Positions 7,910 through 16,519 are shown, counted from the stretch's first letter. The stretch: 46,372 nt of DNA from Ottowia flava (GCF_008017535.1 NZ_VRUA01000025.1:1-46372), one strand, 5' to 3'. Numbers and translations: made by a program. The notes: a model not told the origin generated them from the sequence alone.

Positions 7910-9781
7910 TCACTGCTCCCCCGCCGCGGGCAGCGACGGGTTCGTCGTGGTGGCCGCGCCTTCACGCGGACGCAGCCAGGCCGGCTTCTCGTGCTCAGGC
8001 ATCGGCGGGACCGCGACCGCACCACCCGGGCGCTGCGGACCGACCGGGGCACTGGCACTCATCGGACGGCGTGCCGGCACCAGGCGCGGCGAGATCAGGA
8101 ACAGGCGCTCCACGCGTTCGCCAATGTCGGTGTTGGTCTTGAACAGGTGGCCCAGCACCGGGATGTCGCCCAGGAAGGGCACCTTCGTCACGCCTTCCGA
8201 GGTGACTTCGCGCACCATGCCGCCGATCAGCAGGCTTTCGCCAGCCACGATGAGCGCCTGCGTGTTGACCGAAGAGCGCTCGACGACCGGAATCGTGTCC
8301 ACTTGCGTGGGCAGGATGGAGCCATCCTCGATCTGCACCAGCAGCTTGATGTGCACGTCGGTGCCTTCCTGGAAGACGTGCGGCGTCACGCGCAGCGTGG
8401 TGCCCGCGGAGACCTTGAACAGATCCACCTCTTCGCGGCCGGCCACCTTCACGTAGAAGCTGCGCGTGTGGTCGAACAGCGCCTCGACGTTCGACAGCGT
8501 CATCACCTGTGGGCTGGAAACCACGCGCGCGACGCCCTGGTTTTCCATCGCGGTGATGCGGGCGATAAAGTTGTTGCGCCCGCCCAGCACCAGCGACATG
8601 AAGCCGCCCTGGCCGGAAGGCGTGATGTCCTGGACCGGCACGCCGTTGACCAGCCGGTTATCGCTGTTGGTGCCGTTGCCGAACAGGAACGAGAAGCGGT
8701 CGTCGTTCAGGCGCCAGTTGATGCCCAGTTCGCGCAGCTTGTCGGTCTTGAGGTCGATGATGGTCGCCTCGATCTCCAGCGCCTGCGGTTGCACATCGAG
8801 CGATTTGACCAACTCGTCGTAGTACGGCAGCCGATCGGGCGTATCGCGCACGATGATGGCGTTCAGGCGCGTGTCGGCCTCCACGCGTGCATCGTTCGGC
8901 GCCGGGCTCTCGCGCAGGCCATCGAGCATGCGCGAATCGATCATGGCGATGTCCACGCCGCCGCCTCGGTCCCAGGCGCGCTGCACGGTGTCGGCGGTCG
9001 GCATCATCGGGTTGGCGCCGCGCGCACCCAGCGTGCCCTGACGACGCAGCCCCTGCTCGCGCAGACTCTGCTCGCCGCCATTGCGGTACTGCGCCAGCGG
9101 CGCCGTGCCGCCGCCGCGCTGCGTCGTCAGCAACGAGCGCAAGATCGTCGCCACCCCGGGAATCACCGTGGTTCCGCCGCCGAAATTTGCCTGCACGTCG
9201 TGCGCCCACGCATAACGCAGGTAGTAGACCTTGAAGCCGAGCGGCGCCATCGCCGTGGCCTGGCTCTGCTGGCCGGTCGCCAGCTCGCCCACCATGTCGA
9301 CGAAGCGCTTGTTGCCCGAAGCGATCAGGGCCCCGTTCTGGCTGACGCGCAAGGTGTTGCGCGAGTCGGTCAGGCCCATGTCGCGCGCGGTCGTGATCAC
9401 CGCAGGGGCATTGCCCTGACGCATGGCAAAGGTGCGCGTGGTGGTTTCGCCCGGGGTATAGACGTGCACAACCGAGCCGTCGTAATACGCCATCAGCCCG
9501 AACGAGCGCAGGATATTGGCCAGCACCTTGTCGGCTGGGCCTCTGAACACGCCATTGACCGCGCCCTTGGCCTCGCCGCTGACCGAAACCGGCACGTCGA
9601 GCGTGGCAAAGAAGTCCTGCAGGAACGCGGCAATCGGCTGCTCGCGTGCCGTCATGTCCACCTGACGCCCCTCGATCGGCATGGGCGCCGCGTGTGCCGC
9701 GCCGGCCACCAGAGCCGCGCCCAGCACGCAGCCGGCCAACAAGCCGCGCCAGCCGCGCACACCTGCGGTGGCCGTACCCAT
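7910..9781 (-). CDS. sctC: T3SS outer-membrane secretin SctC
   Basis: A 623-aa secretin. A signal peptide (GLLAGCVLGAALVAGAAHA) is followed by N0/N1/N3 domains, with KVLANILRSFGLMAYYDGSVVHVY near residue 100. The C-terminal secretin domain has LNAIIVRDTPDRLPYYDELV, then VSSPQVMTLSNVEA and ALIVAGESLLIGGM, and ends VPFLGDIPVLGHLFK. It forms the outer-membrane channel. The ATG at 9781 has GGAGG eight bases upstream, so it is preferred over ATGs 6 and 12 codons earlier. The proline-rich tail after the secretin domain is common. Confidence 0.96.
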   Translation of the reverse strand: MGTATAGVRGWRGLLAGCVLGAALVAGAAHAAPMPIEGRQVDMTAREQPIAAFLQDFFATLDVPVSVSGEAKGAVNGVFRGPADKVLANILRSFGLMAYYDGSVVHVYTPGETTTRTFAMRQGNAPAVITTARDMGLTDSRNTLRVSQNGALIASGNKRFVDMVGELATGQQSQATAMAPLGFKVYYLRYAWAHDVQANFGGGTTVIPGVATILRSLLTTQRGGGTAPLAQYRNGGEQSLREQGLRRQGTLGARGANPMMPTADTVQRAWDRGGGVDIAMIDSRMLDGLRESPAPNDARVEADTRLNAIIVRDTPDRLPYYDELVKSLDVQPQALEIEATIIDLKTDKLRELGINWRLNDDRFSFLFGNGTNSDNRLVNGVPVQDITPSGQGGFMSLVLGGRNNFIARITAMENQGVARVVSSPQVMTLSNVEALFDHTRSFYVKVAGREEVDLFKVSAGTTLRVTPHVFQEGTDVHIKLLVQIEDGSILPTQVDTIPVVERSSVNTQALIVAGESLLIGGMVREVTSEGVTKVPFLGDIPVLGHLFKTNTDIGERVERLFLISPRLVPARRPMSASAPVGPQRPGGAVAVPPMPEHEKPAWLRPREGAATTTNPSLPAAGEQ

Positions 9782-9855
9782 CGTTATTCCCTCCGTCATT
9801 CCCATGGCAGAAAACATTCCTCTTCCCTTGTGGTTTGTCGAAAATTCCTTGGCGG

Positions 9856-11856
9856 TCACGTGGCCACCTCCAGCATGGCCGTGCCTTCCGCGCCGACGCG
9901 GCCAAGCACCTCCAGGTGCAGCGTCGGCATGAGTTCGTGGTAGCTCAGCACCGGGGTGTCGAAGCAGTCGGCTTCGATCAGCTTGCGCACGTGGCGGCGA
10001 ATGTCCACCGCGGTGACGATGGCCGCCGGCTTGTAGCGCTGGACGGCCTCGCGAAAGCGCTGCATCAGCTGAGCGGTCTGCGCCGGGTCCAGCGCCAGCT
10101 GCTGGGCGCCGCCGTTGACGCGCACCGCGCCGCGCAGCATCTCCTCGAGCGAGGGCTCCAGCAGCAGGGCGTTGAGGCGCCCTTCGGGGGCATAGCGGTA
10201 GCACAACTGGCGCTTGAGGCCGATTCGCACCAGTTCGGTCAGCGCGTACACATCCTTTTCACGCTGCGCGGCGTCCGACAGTGTCTCCAGGATGTCGCGC
10301 AGGTTGCGGATGGCGACCTCTTCCTCGACCAGGCGGCGCAGGATCTCGGCCACGCGGGCCAGCGGCAGTGCGCGCAAGGTTTCCTTGACCACGTCAGGTA
10401 GGTCGGCGCTGGCGCGCGTCAACAGGTGGTTAGCCTCCTGCGTGCCGAGGAACAGCGAGGTGTGGCGGCGCAGGCTCTCACGCACCGCGTCGGTCAGGCC
10501 GATCGCCGTCTGCTCGGTGGGCAAGGGACCCTGGGCCACCGGGACCTCGTGGGCCAGCAGCCGCCAGTCCAGCGCATGCTCGTCGGCCAGTGCTTCTTCG
10601 TCGAGGTGCACGGCGTGGACATCGATGCGCGGCAGCCGCAGGCCAAGGTACAGCTGGAAATGGTCGAGCACCCCCTCCAGCCCATGCAGCAATTCGCGGC
10701 TGTCGTCGGCCGACAGGCGACCGGCGGGCACCTCCAGCAGCAGCGGCACCGTGGGGCGCGGCGGCGCGGCATCTGTCGACATCAGGGTCGGCGCCACCGG
10801 CGCGCGGCGGCGCACGGCGGCCACCTTGGGCTGCATGAAGCGTTCCCAGCGAGCACGCAGCGCCGGCGTCAGCATTGCGCCAGCGGTAAACAAACCCATG
10901 CCCAGCAGCACGAACACGATGGCCGGAAAGCCCGGCACCATGGCGAACAGCAGACACAAGCCGCCCGCAACCAGCAGCACGCGCGGCTTGGCGGTCAATT
11001 GGCGGCCGATGGCGTCGCCCAGGTGTTTGTCGTGCTCATCGTCGGTCGTGCGGGTGACGAGCAGGCCGGCCGACATGGCGCCAAGCAGCGCCGGAATCTG
11101 CGTAACCATGCCGTCGCCGATGGTGAGGATGGAGTACTTCACCGCCGCATCGCCCATCGACATGTCCATCTGCATCACGCCGATGGCCAGGCCGCCCAGC
11201 AGGTTGATGATGATGATGATGATGCCGGCGATGGCGTCGCCCTTGACGAACTTCATGGCGCCGTCCAGGCTGCCGTTCAGCTTGCTTTCGTTTTCCAGCA
11301 CACGGCGGCGGCGGCGCGCCTCATCCTTGTCGATCAGGCCCGAACGCAGGTCCGAGTCGATCGACATCTGCTTGCCCGGCATGGCGTCGAGCGAGAAGCG
11401 CGCCGCGACTTCGGCCACGCGCTCCGAGCCCTTGGCGATCACGATGAACTGCACCACGGTGATGATCAGGAACACCACCAGACCGACCACCAGGTTGCCG
11501 CCCGCCACCATATGGCCGAAGGTCTGGATGATGTGGCCCGCCTCGCCGTGCAACAGAATCATCCGCGTGGTGGCGATCGACAGCGCCAGCCGGAACAGGG
11601 TGCTTATGAGAAGCACGCTCGGGAAAACCGAGAATTCCAGCGGGTTCGCCACGTAGATCGCCAGCAGCAGCAGCAGCACACCGCCGGCAATGTTCACCGC
11701 CACCAGCACATCGATCGCCCAGGTCGGCAGTGGCACGATCATCAGCGCAATGATGGCGACGATGCCGGCCACCAGCGCAATGTCGGTGAACCGCGCCATG
11801 AGACCGCCGCGGTTGCTCGCGGCATTGGCCGTCTGGAAATAGCTCGCCAGACTCAC
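9856..11856 (-). CDS. sctV: T3SS export-gate protein SctV
   Basis: A 666-aa FHIPEP-family protein. It has about eight membrane helices up to residue 330, including the conserved FHIPEP segment EFSVFPSVLLISTLFRLALS. A linker follows, then the large cytoplasmic domain that forms the nonameric export gate (TSLFLGTQEANHLL, then LRALPLARVAEILRRLVEEEV). The first possible start is a GTG at 11856 overlapping the transglycosylase stop. An ATG at 11799 (MARFTDI) would start just ahead of the first helix. The run of Ile codons (about 240) is part of a normal membrane segment. Confidence 0.97.
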   Translation of the reverse strand: MSLASYFQTANAASNRGGLMARFTDIALVAGIVAIIALMIVPLPTWAIDVLVAVNIAGGVLLLLLAIYVANPLEFSVFPSVLLISTLFRLALSIATTRMILLHGEAGHIIQTFGHMVAGGNLVVGLVVFLIITVVQFIVIAKGSERVAEVAARFSLDAMPGKQMSIDSDLRSGLIDKDEARRRRRVLENESKLNGSLDGAMKFVKGDAIAGIIIIIINLLGGLAIGVMQMDMSMGDAAVKYSILTIGDGMVTQIPALLGAMSAGLLVTRTTDDEHDKHLGDAIGRQLTAKPRVLLVAGGLCLLFAMVPGFPAIVFVLLGMGLFTAGAMLTPALRARWERFMQPKVAAVRRRAPVAPTLMSTDAAPPRPTVPLLLEVPAGRLSADDSRELLHGLEGVLDHFQLYLGLRLPRIDVHAVHLDEEALADEHALDWRLLAHEVPVAQGPLPTEQTAIGLTDAVRESLRRHTSLFLGTQEANHLLTRASADLPDVVKETLRALPLARVAEILRRLVEEEVAIRNLRDILETLSDAAQREKDVYALTELVRIGLKRQLCYRYAPEGRLNALLLEPSLEEMLRGAVRVNGGAQQLALDPAQTAQLMQRFREAVQRYKPAAIVTAVDIRRHVRKLIEADCFDTPVLSYHELMPTLHLEVLGRVGAEGTAMLEVAT

Positions 11857-12686
11857 AGATCGGACTCCGCCGCCACGCGCGACAGCACTGTCGCAGAACG
11901 GTGGCCCGTGCTCACCCGCCGCAGCAGGTCGTATTCCGCAATGACCTTGCGCACGTAGCCCTGGGTCTCACGGTAGGGCGGAATCTTGCGGCCGTACTTC
12001 TCGACCGCGCCCTCGCCTGCGTTGTACGCGGCCAGCACCAGCGGCAGATCGTTGCCGAAGCGCTGCTGCAGCGTCTTGAGGTAGCGGGCACTGACATCGA
12101 GATTGGTCTCAGGGTCGCGCAGTTGCTGTGCCGCCCCCACCCCGAAGCGGCGCGCGGTTGGCACGATGACCTGCATCAGCCCGTGGGCGCCGGCGTGCGA
12201 CACCGCGTTGGGTTGGTGGCGCGACTCCACCCTGGCGATGGCGTGCAGCAGCAGGGGATCGATGTCGTGTGCGCGCGCGGCGCGGTCGATCAGCGGTGCA
12301 AACGCGGCCGGGCGGAAACTGCCGGAACGCACACTCTCCCCTCCTTGCGGTCGCGAGACCGCGCGCGCGGCCCGCGTCGAGGCCGCGCCGGAATGACGAG
12401 CGTCCGGGTCGGCCAGCGGGCCCAACGCGCCCCGGTCCAGCGGACGGTCGTAGATGGTCATCTGATCGGCCAGCGCCACAGGGCGGCTGGCAGCGTCGCC
12501 ACAGCCTCGGGCTTCCAGCGCCTTGCTGCGTTGCTCCGCCGGGAGCAACTGCCCCCACCCGCTCGAGCAGCCGCCCCCCTCAGGGGTGGCCGGGCTCGCG
12601 CCCGCCACGGCGACGCTCAGGGACGTCCACGTGAAAAACAGCATGGCCCAAGCCTGGGGCGAACGCCAAGGCTCGCCCGCGGCCAT
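11853..12686 (-). CDS. T3SS-associated lytic transglycosylase
   Basis: The C-terminal 150 residues form a soluble-lytic-transglycosylase domain. The catalytic Glu is in ARVESRHQPNAVSHAGAHGL, followed by LPLVLAAYNAGEGAVEKYG. Such enzymes open peptidoglycan for the secretin and rod. Upstream is a plausible signal peptide (MLFFTWTSLSVAVAGA, ATG at 12644, or ATG at 12686) and about 110 low-complexity residues. Part of these look translated from a GC-rich repeat (about 12530-12610). A GTG at 12332 has a much better ribosome site (AAGGAGG, seven bases away) and would give a 159-aa enzyme without signal, so the true start is uncertain. Confidence 0.85.
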   Translation of the reverse strand: MAAGEPWRSPQAWAMLFFTWTSLSVAVAGASPATPEGGGCSSGWGQLLPAEQRSKALEARGCGDAASRPVALADQMTIYDRPLDRGALGPLADPDARHSGAASTRAARAVSRPQGGESVRSGSFRPAAFAPLIDRAARAHDIDPLLLHAIARVESRHQPNAVSHAGAHGLMQVIVPTARRFGVGAAQQLRDPETNLDVSARYLKTLQQRFGNDLPLVLAAYNAGEGAVEKYGRKIPPYRETQGYVRKVIAEYDLLRRVSTGHRSATVLSRVAAESDL

Positions 12687-13020
12687 TGGCCGATGGATCC
12701 GAATTCGCACAGGTACACATCTGCAGTTAGCTACAACAACTAGTATTGACGACGGGTTTGGCTGTTTCGTGACGGATATCGCGCAAACATGTATCCAGGT
12801 GTCCTGGCTTGACAAATCAAAACGCCCGAATCGTTATACAGAGCCCCATAGGGATACATGGAGGGAGATTCGATTTGTATCTGGTTACGTACAGTTTCAC
12901 CTTTCATAATGCAGTCGTCGGCGCCGCGCAGACTTGCGGCAGCATCGATTTTTCGGTGCGATTTAAATTGAATCGTTTTTACTTAATTTCCGATTTGCGC
13001 GAGTAATTCGCCTCAGGTTT
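12687..13020. promoter_or_regulatory. AT-richer divergent control region between transglycosylase/sctV and sctU operons
   Basis: These 334 bases are visibly richer in A and T than the rest of the locus and carry no convincing gene. TTGACA (12809-12814), followed 18-20 bases later by GTTATACA, is a possible sigma-70 promoter toward sctU. The short palindrome CCAGGTGTCCTGG lies just before it. The CTGGGAACGATCCCAG-type palindrome found at other T3SS units is not seen here. Confidence 0.4.
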
Positions 13021-14313
13021 ATGGCTGGTTCAGACGACAGCGGCGACAAAACAGAAAAGCCGACCCCCAAAAAGCTGCAGGACGCACGCAAGAAGGGGGA
13101 CATCTCCAAAAGCAAGGACATCACGTCCACGGCCGGGATGCTGGTCATCCTGGGGCTGGCGGCCTTGGCACTGCCGGTCGTGGGTGATCAGGTCGCGAGC
13201 TTGGTGCGTGCCAGCTTTGAGGTGATGCAGGAGCCGTTTGCCCAGGCCGCGCCGCGCCTGGGCCGGCAGGCTGGCATGACACTGCTCACGGTCGTCGGTC
13301 TGGTCGTAGTGCCGGTCGCCCTGGTGGGCGCGCTGGTCGAGTTCATCCAGGCCGGTCCAGTGATGACCACGGAAAAACTCAAACCCAAAGCCGAGCACCT
13401 GAACCCGGCCAAGGGCCTCAAGCGCATGTTCTCGATGGACAACCTGGTGGAGCTGATCAAGTCCATCCTGAAAACCGCCGTCGTCGGCACCATCGCCTGG
13501 CTCGTCCTGCGCGATGTCCTGCCCCAGTTGCCCCTGTTGGTGTCCGGCCGGCCGGAAAGCGTTGGCGCAGCGCTGTGGCAAACCACCTGGCTGCTGCTGG
13601 CATGGGCCGGCGGCTCTTTCGTGCTGGTCTCGGCCATGGATCTGGCCTGGCAGCGCTACTCCTACAGCAAGAAGATGCGCATGAGCATGCGCGACATCCG
13701 CCAGGAGATGAAGGACGCGGAAGGCGACCCCCACCTCAAGGGCCAGCGCAAGCAGTTGCAGCAGGAATGGGCCCAACAAGGCGCCAACAACGCCGCCGCC
13801 AACGCGCACGTGTTGGTGGTCAACCCGACGCACGTGGCCATCGCCATCGCCTACGACCGGGAAACCTGCCCGGTGCCCACCGTCACCGCCAAGGGCGAGG
13901 ACGACGACGCCCTGGCCATGCGCATGGCCGCTCAGGAATCGGGCGTGCCCGTGCTGCGCAACATCGACCTCGCCCGCAGCCTACTGGCCGACGCCGAACC
14001 GGGTGAAATCGTCCCGGCCGAGCTGTTCGACATCATCGCCACCGTGGTCCTGTGGGCGCAGGATGTGCGGCACGAGTTGGCCAAGGCGCGCGGTGAAGCG
14101 GCCGCGCACGCCGAAGAAGCCGCGCGCGGCGACCAACCTCGCAAACGGCGCGAGCCGCCCGGCGAAGACCTGACCCGCTACGACCATGCGCCCCAGGGCG
14201 CGGACGGTGACAGCGCCACGCGCCGCCGCTTCACCCGCTACGTGCCACGCCGCTGGCGCCGCGGCGACGCGCACGGACGCGGCCCACGGGGTGGGCACGG
14301 AGGCCGGGCATGA
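13021..14313 (+). CDS. sctU: T3SS substrate-switch export protein SctU
   Basis: A 430-aa FlhB/YscU-family protein. The N-terminus has the typical EKTEKPTPKKLQDARKKGDI. Four membrane helices span about 36-210. The cytoplasmic domain has the autocleavage motif NPTH (268-271). Cleavage there changes export from early to late substrates. The family is usually about 350 aa. Here the C-terminus carries some 75 extra residues rich in Arg, Gly, Ala and Pro. The ribosome site is weak (AGG, four bases away). It is the only core T3SS gene on the plus strand. Confidence 0.96.
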   Translation: MAGSDDSGDKTEKPTPKKLQDARKKGDISKSKDITSTAGMLVILGLAALALPVVGDQVASLVRASFEVMQEPFAQAAPRLGRQAGMTLLTVVGLVVVPVALVGALVEFIQAGPVMTTEKLKPKAEHLNPAKGLKRMFSMDNLVELIKSILKTAVVGTIAWLVLRDVLPQLPLLVSGRPESVGAALWQTTWLLLAWAGGSFVLVSAMDLAWQRYSYSKKMRMSMRDIRQEMKDAEGDPHLKGQRKQLQQEWAQQGANNAAANAHVLVVNPTHVAIAIAYDRETCPVPTVTAKGEDDDALAMRMAAQESGVPVLRNIDLARSLLADAEPGEIVPAELFDIIATVVLWAQDVRHELAKARGEAAAHAEEAARGDQPRKRREPPGEDLTRYDHAPQGADGDSATRRRFTRYVPRRWRRGDAHGRGPRGGHGGRA

Positions 14314-14654
14314 ACGGCGCATCGGCAGCAGCGTCCGCCGCCCAAGTCGCCGGCGGCCCGCCCGAAGCCAGTCTGTGGTCCAGCGTACTGGTCACCATGC
14401 TCGCGCTGGCCTTCGTGCTGGCGCTGGCCTGGCTGTTCCTGCGCCTATTGAAGCGCGCGACCACGATGCGCTCCATCGACGGCCGTACGCCCCCGCAGGT
14501 CGTGCAGGCCGTCCCGCTGGGCGGGCGCGAGCGCCTGATCGTGGTGCGCGACGGCGACCACGAATACGTGTTGGGGGTGACCGCGGCAAACGTCAGCCTG
14601 ATCGACAAGCGCGCGGCGGCACCCTCGCCCTTGGCGGCCGATCACGACGCTTGA
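14310..14654 (+). CDS. FliO-like membrane protein coupled to sctU
   Basis: A 114-aa protein with one membrane helix (about 22-45) ending in basic RLLKRA. A small domain VVQAVPLGGRERLIVVRDGD, then YVLGVTAANVSLID, matches the pattern of FliO (LG..ERL.VV...LGVT...I.LI). FliO is a chaperone for assembly of the FliP export-gate complex in flagella, and injectisomes are generally thought to lack it. Its start overlaps the sctU stop (ATGA), so it is co-translated with an injectisome gene. No flagellar gene is in the window. Confidence 0.75.
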   Translation: MNGASAAASAAQVAGGPPEASLWSSVLVTMLALAFVLALAWLFLRLLKRATTMRSIDGRTPPQVVQAVPLGGRERLIVVRDGDHEYVLGVTAANVSLIDKRAAAPSPLAADHDA

Positions 14655-14711
14655 GAAAGCGACCGGCGCCCATGGCGCGCTGCCCTTGACCGAAAATTTC
14701 GGCCAAAGATA

Positions 14712-14746
14712 TCTCCAGCCCTACATCCACCTGCGCAGATAGCTAT
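14712..14746 (-). repeat. Dispersed intergenic repeat, copy C
   Basis: On the minus strand it reads ATAGCTATCTGCGCAGGTGG and then TGTAGGGCTGGA. It sits between the convergent ends of the FliO-like gene and the immunity candidate. Confidence 0.65.
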
Positions 14747-14786
14747 GCTTTTTCCAGCACACCTGCGAGATGGTGCAGGTGGCGCG

Positions 14787-15200
14787 CTACCAGACGTCCT
14801 TGTTGTACTGGTCGAAGATCACCACGCCAGGGTAGTTGCCCCGCACGAACTCGCCAATCTCAATGATGTCGTTGGTGAAACGCTTGTCCGGGTCATCCCC
14901 GAAGACGATGGCGATCTCGGTGTTGTAGTCCAGAAAGTTCGCGGGCAACTTGGCGGCGTTCTTGCCCATCACCTTCTTCACCTCCGTCACGCTCAGCGTC
15001 ATGTCCTCACCCGGCCGAATGAAAAAGCGCACACGCCAACCATCCTTTTCCATGACCACGATGGTGGTCCGGGGGAGTTGCAGATCCTCAGTGAAGATAC
15101 GGAACTGCTTGAAGCCGGGATCGTTCTGCAAGTCGCGCATCAGGGACTCGTTGGTGATAGAGCCCGCATCGTCTTTGGCAAGAGCGAAGAGATTGAACAT
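14787..15200 (-). CDS. Candidate immunity protein for the adjacent nuclease-like toxin
   Basis: A 137-aa acidic, soluble protein with no signal peptide and mixed alpha/beta character (RTTIVVMEKDGWRVRFFIRP, then NFLDYNTEIAIVFGDD and YPGVVIFDQYNKDVW). I do not recognise the family. It starts five bases after the stop of the toxin-like gene, the normal place of a cognate immunity gene. By eye, its GC content is clearly lower than that of the core T3SS genes and similar to that of the toxin tip, which suggests they moved together. A cytoplasmic location fits protection against a nuclease. Confidence 0.6.
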   Translation of the reverse strand: MFNLFALAKDDAGSITNESLMRDLQNDPGFKQFRIFTEDLQLPRTTIVVMEKDGWRVRFFIRPGEDMTLSVTEVKKVMGKNAAKLPANFLDYNTEIAIVFGDDPDKRFTNDIIEIGEFVRGNYPGVVIFDQYNKDVW

Positions 15201-15205
15201 AGATA

Positions 15206-16402
15206 TCAGAGTACCAGTCGGGAACCTTGCTCAATGGTAACGGGAACCAGCTTGTCACCATCCATCTTGAACACCTGACCGCCTGTTTCCAGGATCTTGC
15301 CAATCAAGGGTGCCGACATCGTCTCGGTGTTGGGACCGATCACGATGTTGAAGGGCAAGCCCTTTTCCTTGGCATGTTTGTAGAACGCGTCCAACTGTGG
15401 ACTGCTGGTAATGTCCTTGACGTTCTTGACATCCATCACGCCCCACTGCTTCCCAACCGGAAAGTCCGGGATGTAGCCATCGATGACATCCGGCTTGGAG
15501 CCAGGGCCGACTTTCAAACCCAGGGTTTCGCGCACGGAGGTTTCGTAGGCATTGCCCGCTGCGTTGTTGGCCCAGACCGTCTCGGCCTTCTTCAGCCAGG
15601 CATCGGGTGCCAGGGGCTCCTTGCCGTCGACCTTGGCCTTTTCCACATAGCGCTCATACCGCCCATGGTGCTGCGGGGGGATGTTGCCAAAGTCGATCCC
15701 CTTGCCCGCCTTGGCGAAGTCGTCCACCTGGTTCTTCAGGTCGGACAGCGGCTTGCGCATGCTCTCGGGCAAGCTGTCGAGAGGGATCTTGTCCAGCGCG
15801 CTCTTGAGGCCGTCCATCGCCGGTTTGATGGCTTCGCGCATGGCCGGGTTGGTCTTGGCTGCGTCGATGGCCTTGGTCACCGTTTCGCCCCATTTGCCCA
15901 GCTTGCCCAATTTGGCCGCGTCGCCGACGTACGGAATGATGCTGACCGCGCTCAGGGCCGCACCCAGCCAATCACCGCGACCCAGCGAGATGAGCGTGTT
16001 GGCGCCGTCGGAAATGGGCGTGGGGTCGAAGATCCCCGCCACGTCCAGCCCCATCTGGGTCAGGTCCATGACCAGGTCGGCGTCCACGCCGTCCGGGTTG
16101 TCCTTCTTGCCCGCCCCGGCTGCGGCGTCCTCGTCCAGCTTGGCGGGCTTGCCCAACCTGTCGAGCTCGCTGCTGACGTCGGCCGCCTGACGCGCGTCCA
16201 GGCTGGGCGCAATTTCGTTGAGCAGCGTGGTGCGCTGCGTGGGGTCGGACACCTTCCCAAGCTGCTGGGCCAGCGCCTGCGTGTTGGGTACACCCAGGTG
16301 GCTGGCGCTCTCCAGCAGCTCCTGGGCTTCGTCGGACATACCGACTGCCGCGTGGGCAACGTTATCGCCGGCGCGGCCAACGCTCGAAATGGGGGGTGAC
16401 AT
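15206..16402 (-). CDS. Polymorphic-toxin-like protein with REase-fold nuclease tip, candidate T3SS substrate
   Basis: The 398-aa protein has three parts. Residues 1-105 are helical with no Sec signal. Residues about 115-170 (GIFDPTPISDGANTLISLGR, then SIIPYVGDAAKLGKLGKW) match the hydrophobic pre-toxin segment found before many polymorphic toxin tips. Residues about 275-385 carry a nuclease pattern: E287, D305 in KPDVIDG, D324-V-K326 in GVMDVKN, Q336 in SPQLDAFYKHA, then LPFNIVIGPNTETMSAPLIG. This resembles PD-(D/E)xK toxins such as Tox-REase-7. AAGGAG precedes the start. The tip and the next gene look lower in GC than the N-terminal part. Export through the T3SS is inferred from position and the possible operator at 16504. 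Confidence 0.75.
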   Translation of the reverse strand: MSPPISSVGRAGDNVAHAAVGMSDEAQELLESASHLGVPNTQALAQQLGKVSDPTQRTTLLNEIAPSLDARQAADVSSELDRLGKPAKLDEDAAAGAGKKDNPDGVDADLVMDLTQMGLDVAGIFDPTPISDGANTLISLGRGDWLGAALSAVSIIPYVGDAAKLGKLGKWGETVTKAIDAAKTNPAMREAIKPAMDGLKSALDKIPLDSLPESMRKPLSDLKNQVDDFAKAGKGIDFGNIPPQHHGRYERYVEKAKVDGKEPLAPDAWLKKAETVWANNAAGNAYETSVRETLGLKVGPGSKPDVIDGYIPDFPVGKQWGVMDVKNVKDITSSPQLDAFYKHAKEKGLPFNIVIGPNTETMSAPLIGKILETGGQVFKMDGDKLVPVTIEQGSRLVL

Positions 16403-16503
16403 GGGCAAAACTCCTTGACTGCCAAATGCAAGCCCGGCTGTGGCCGGACTCTTGTCTGATTGCAGCAAAGAGCGCGCCTGATGAACATTCAGGGCGTTAC
16501 GAG

Positions 16504-16519
16504 CTAGGAACAGCACCAG
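16504..16519. promoter_or_regulatory. T3SS-associated palindrome, weak copy 5
   Basis: CTAGGAACAGCACCAG agrees with CTGGGAACGATCCCAG at 11 of 16 positions, keeping GGAAC and CCAG. It lies about 105 bases upstream of the toxin-like gene, a distance similar to copy 1 and its gene. It is the weakest member. Confidence 0.3.

Noticed and set aside
10426-11958. 510-codon plus-strand frame opposite sctV
   Set aside because: A His/Gln/Arg-rich antisense shadow of the conserved sctV gene. The same applies to the long frames opposite ppsA, sctC and the symporter gene.
12523-12909. 128-codon plus-strand frame antisense to the transglycosylase 5' region
   Set aside because: It crosses the AT-rich control region and the low-complexity block with no domain or ribosome site.
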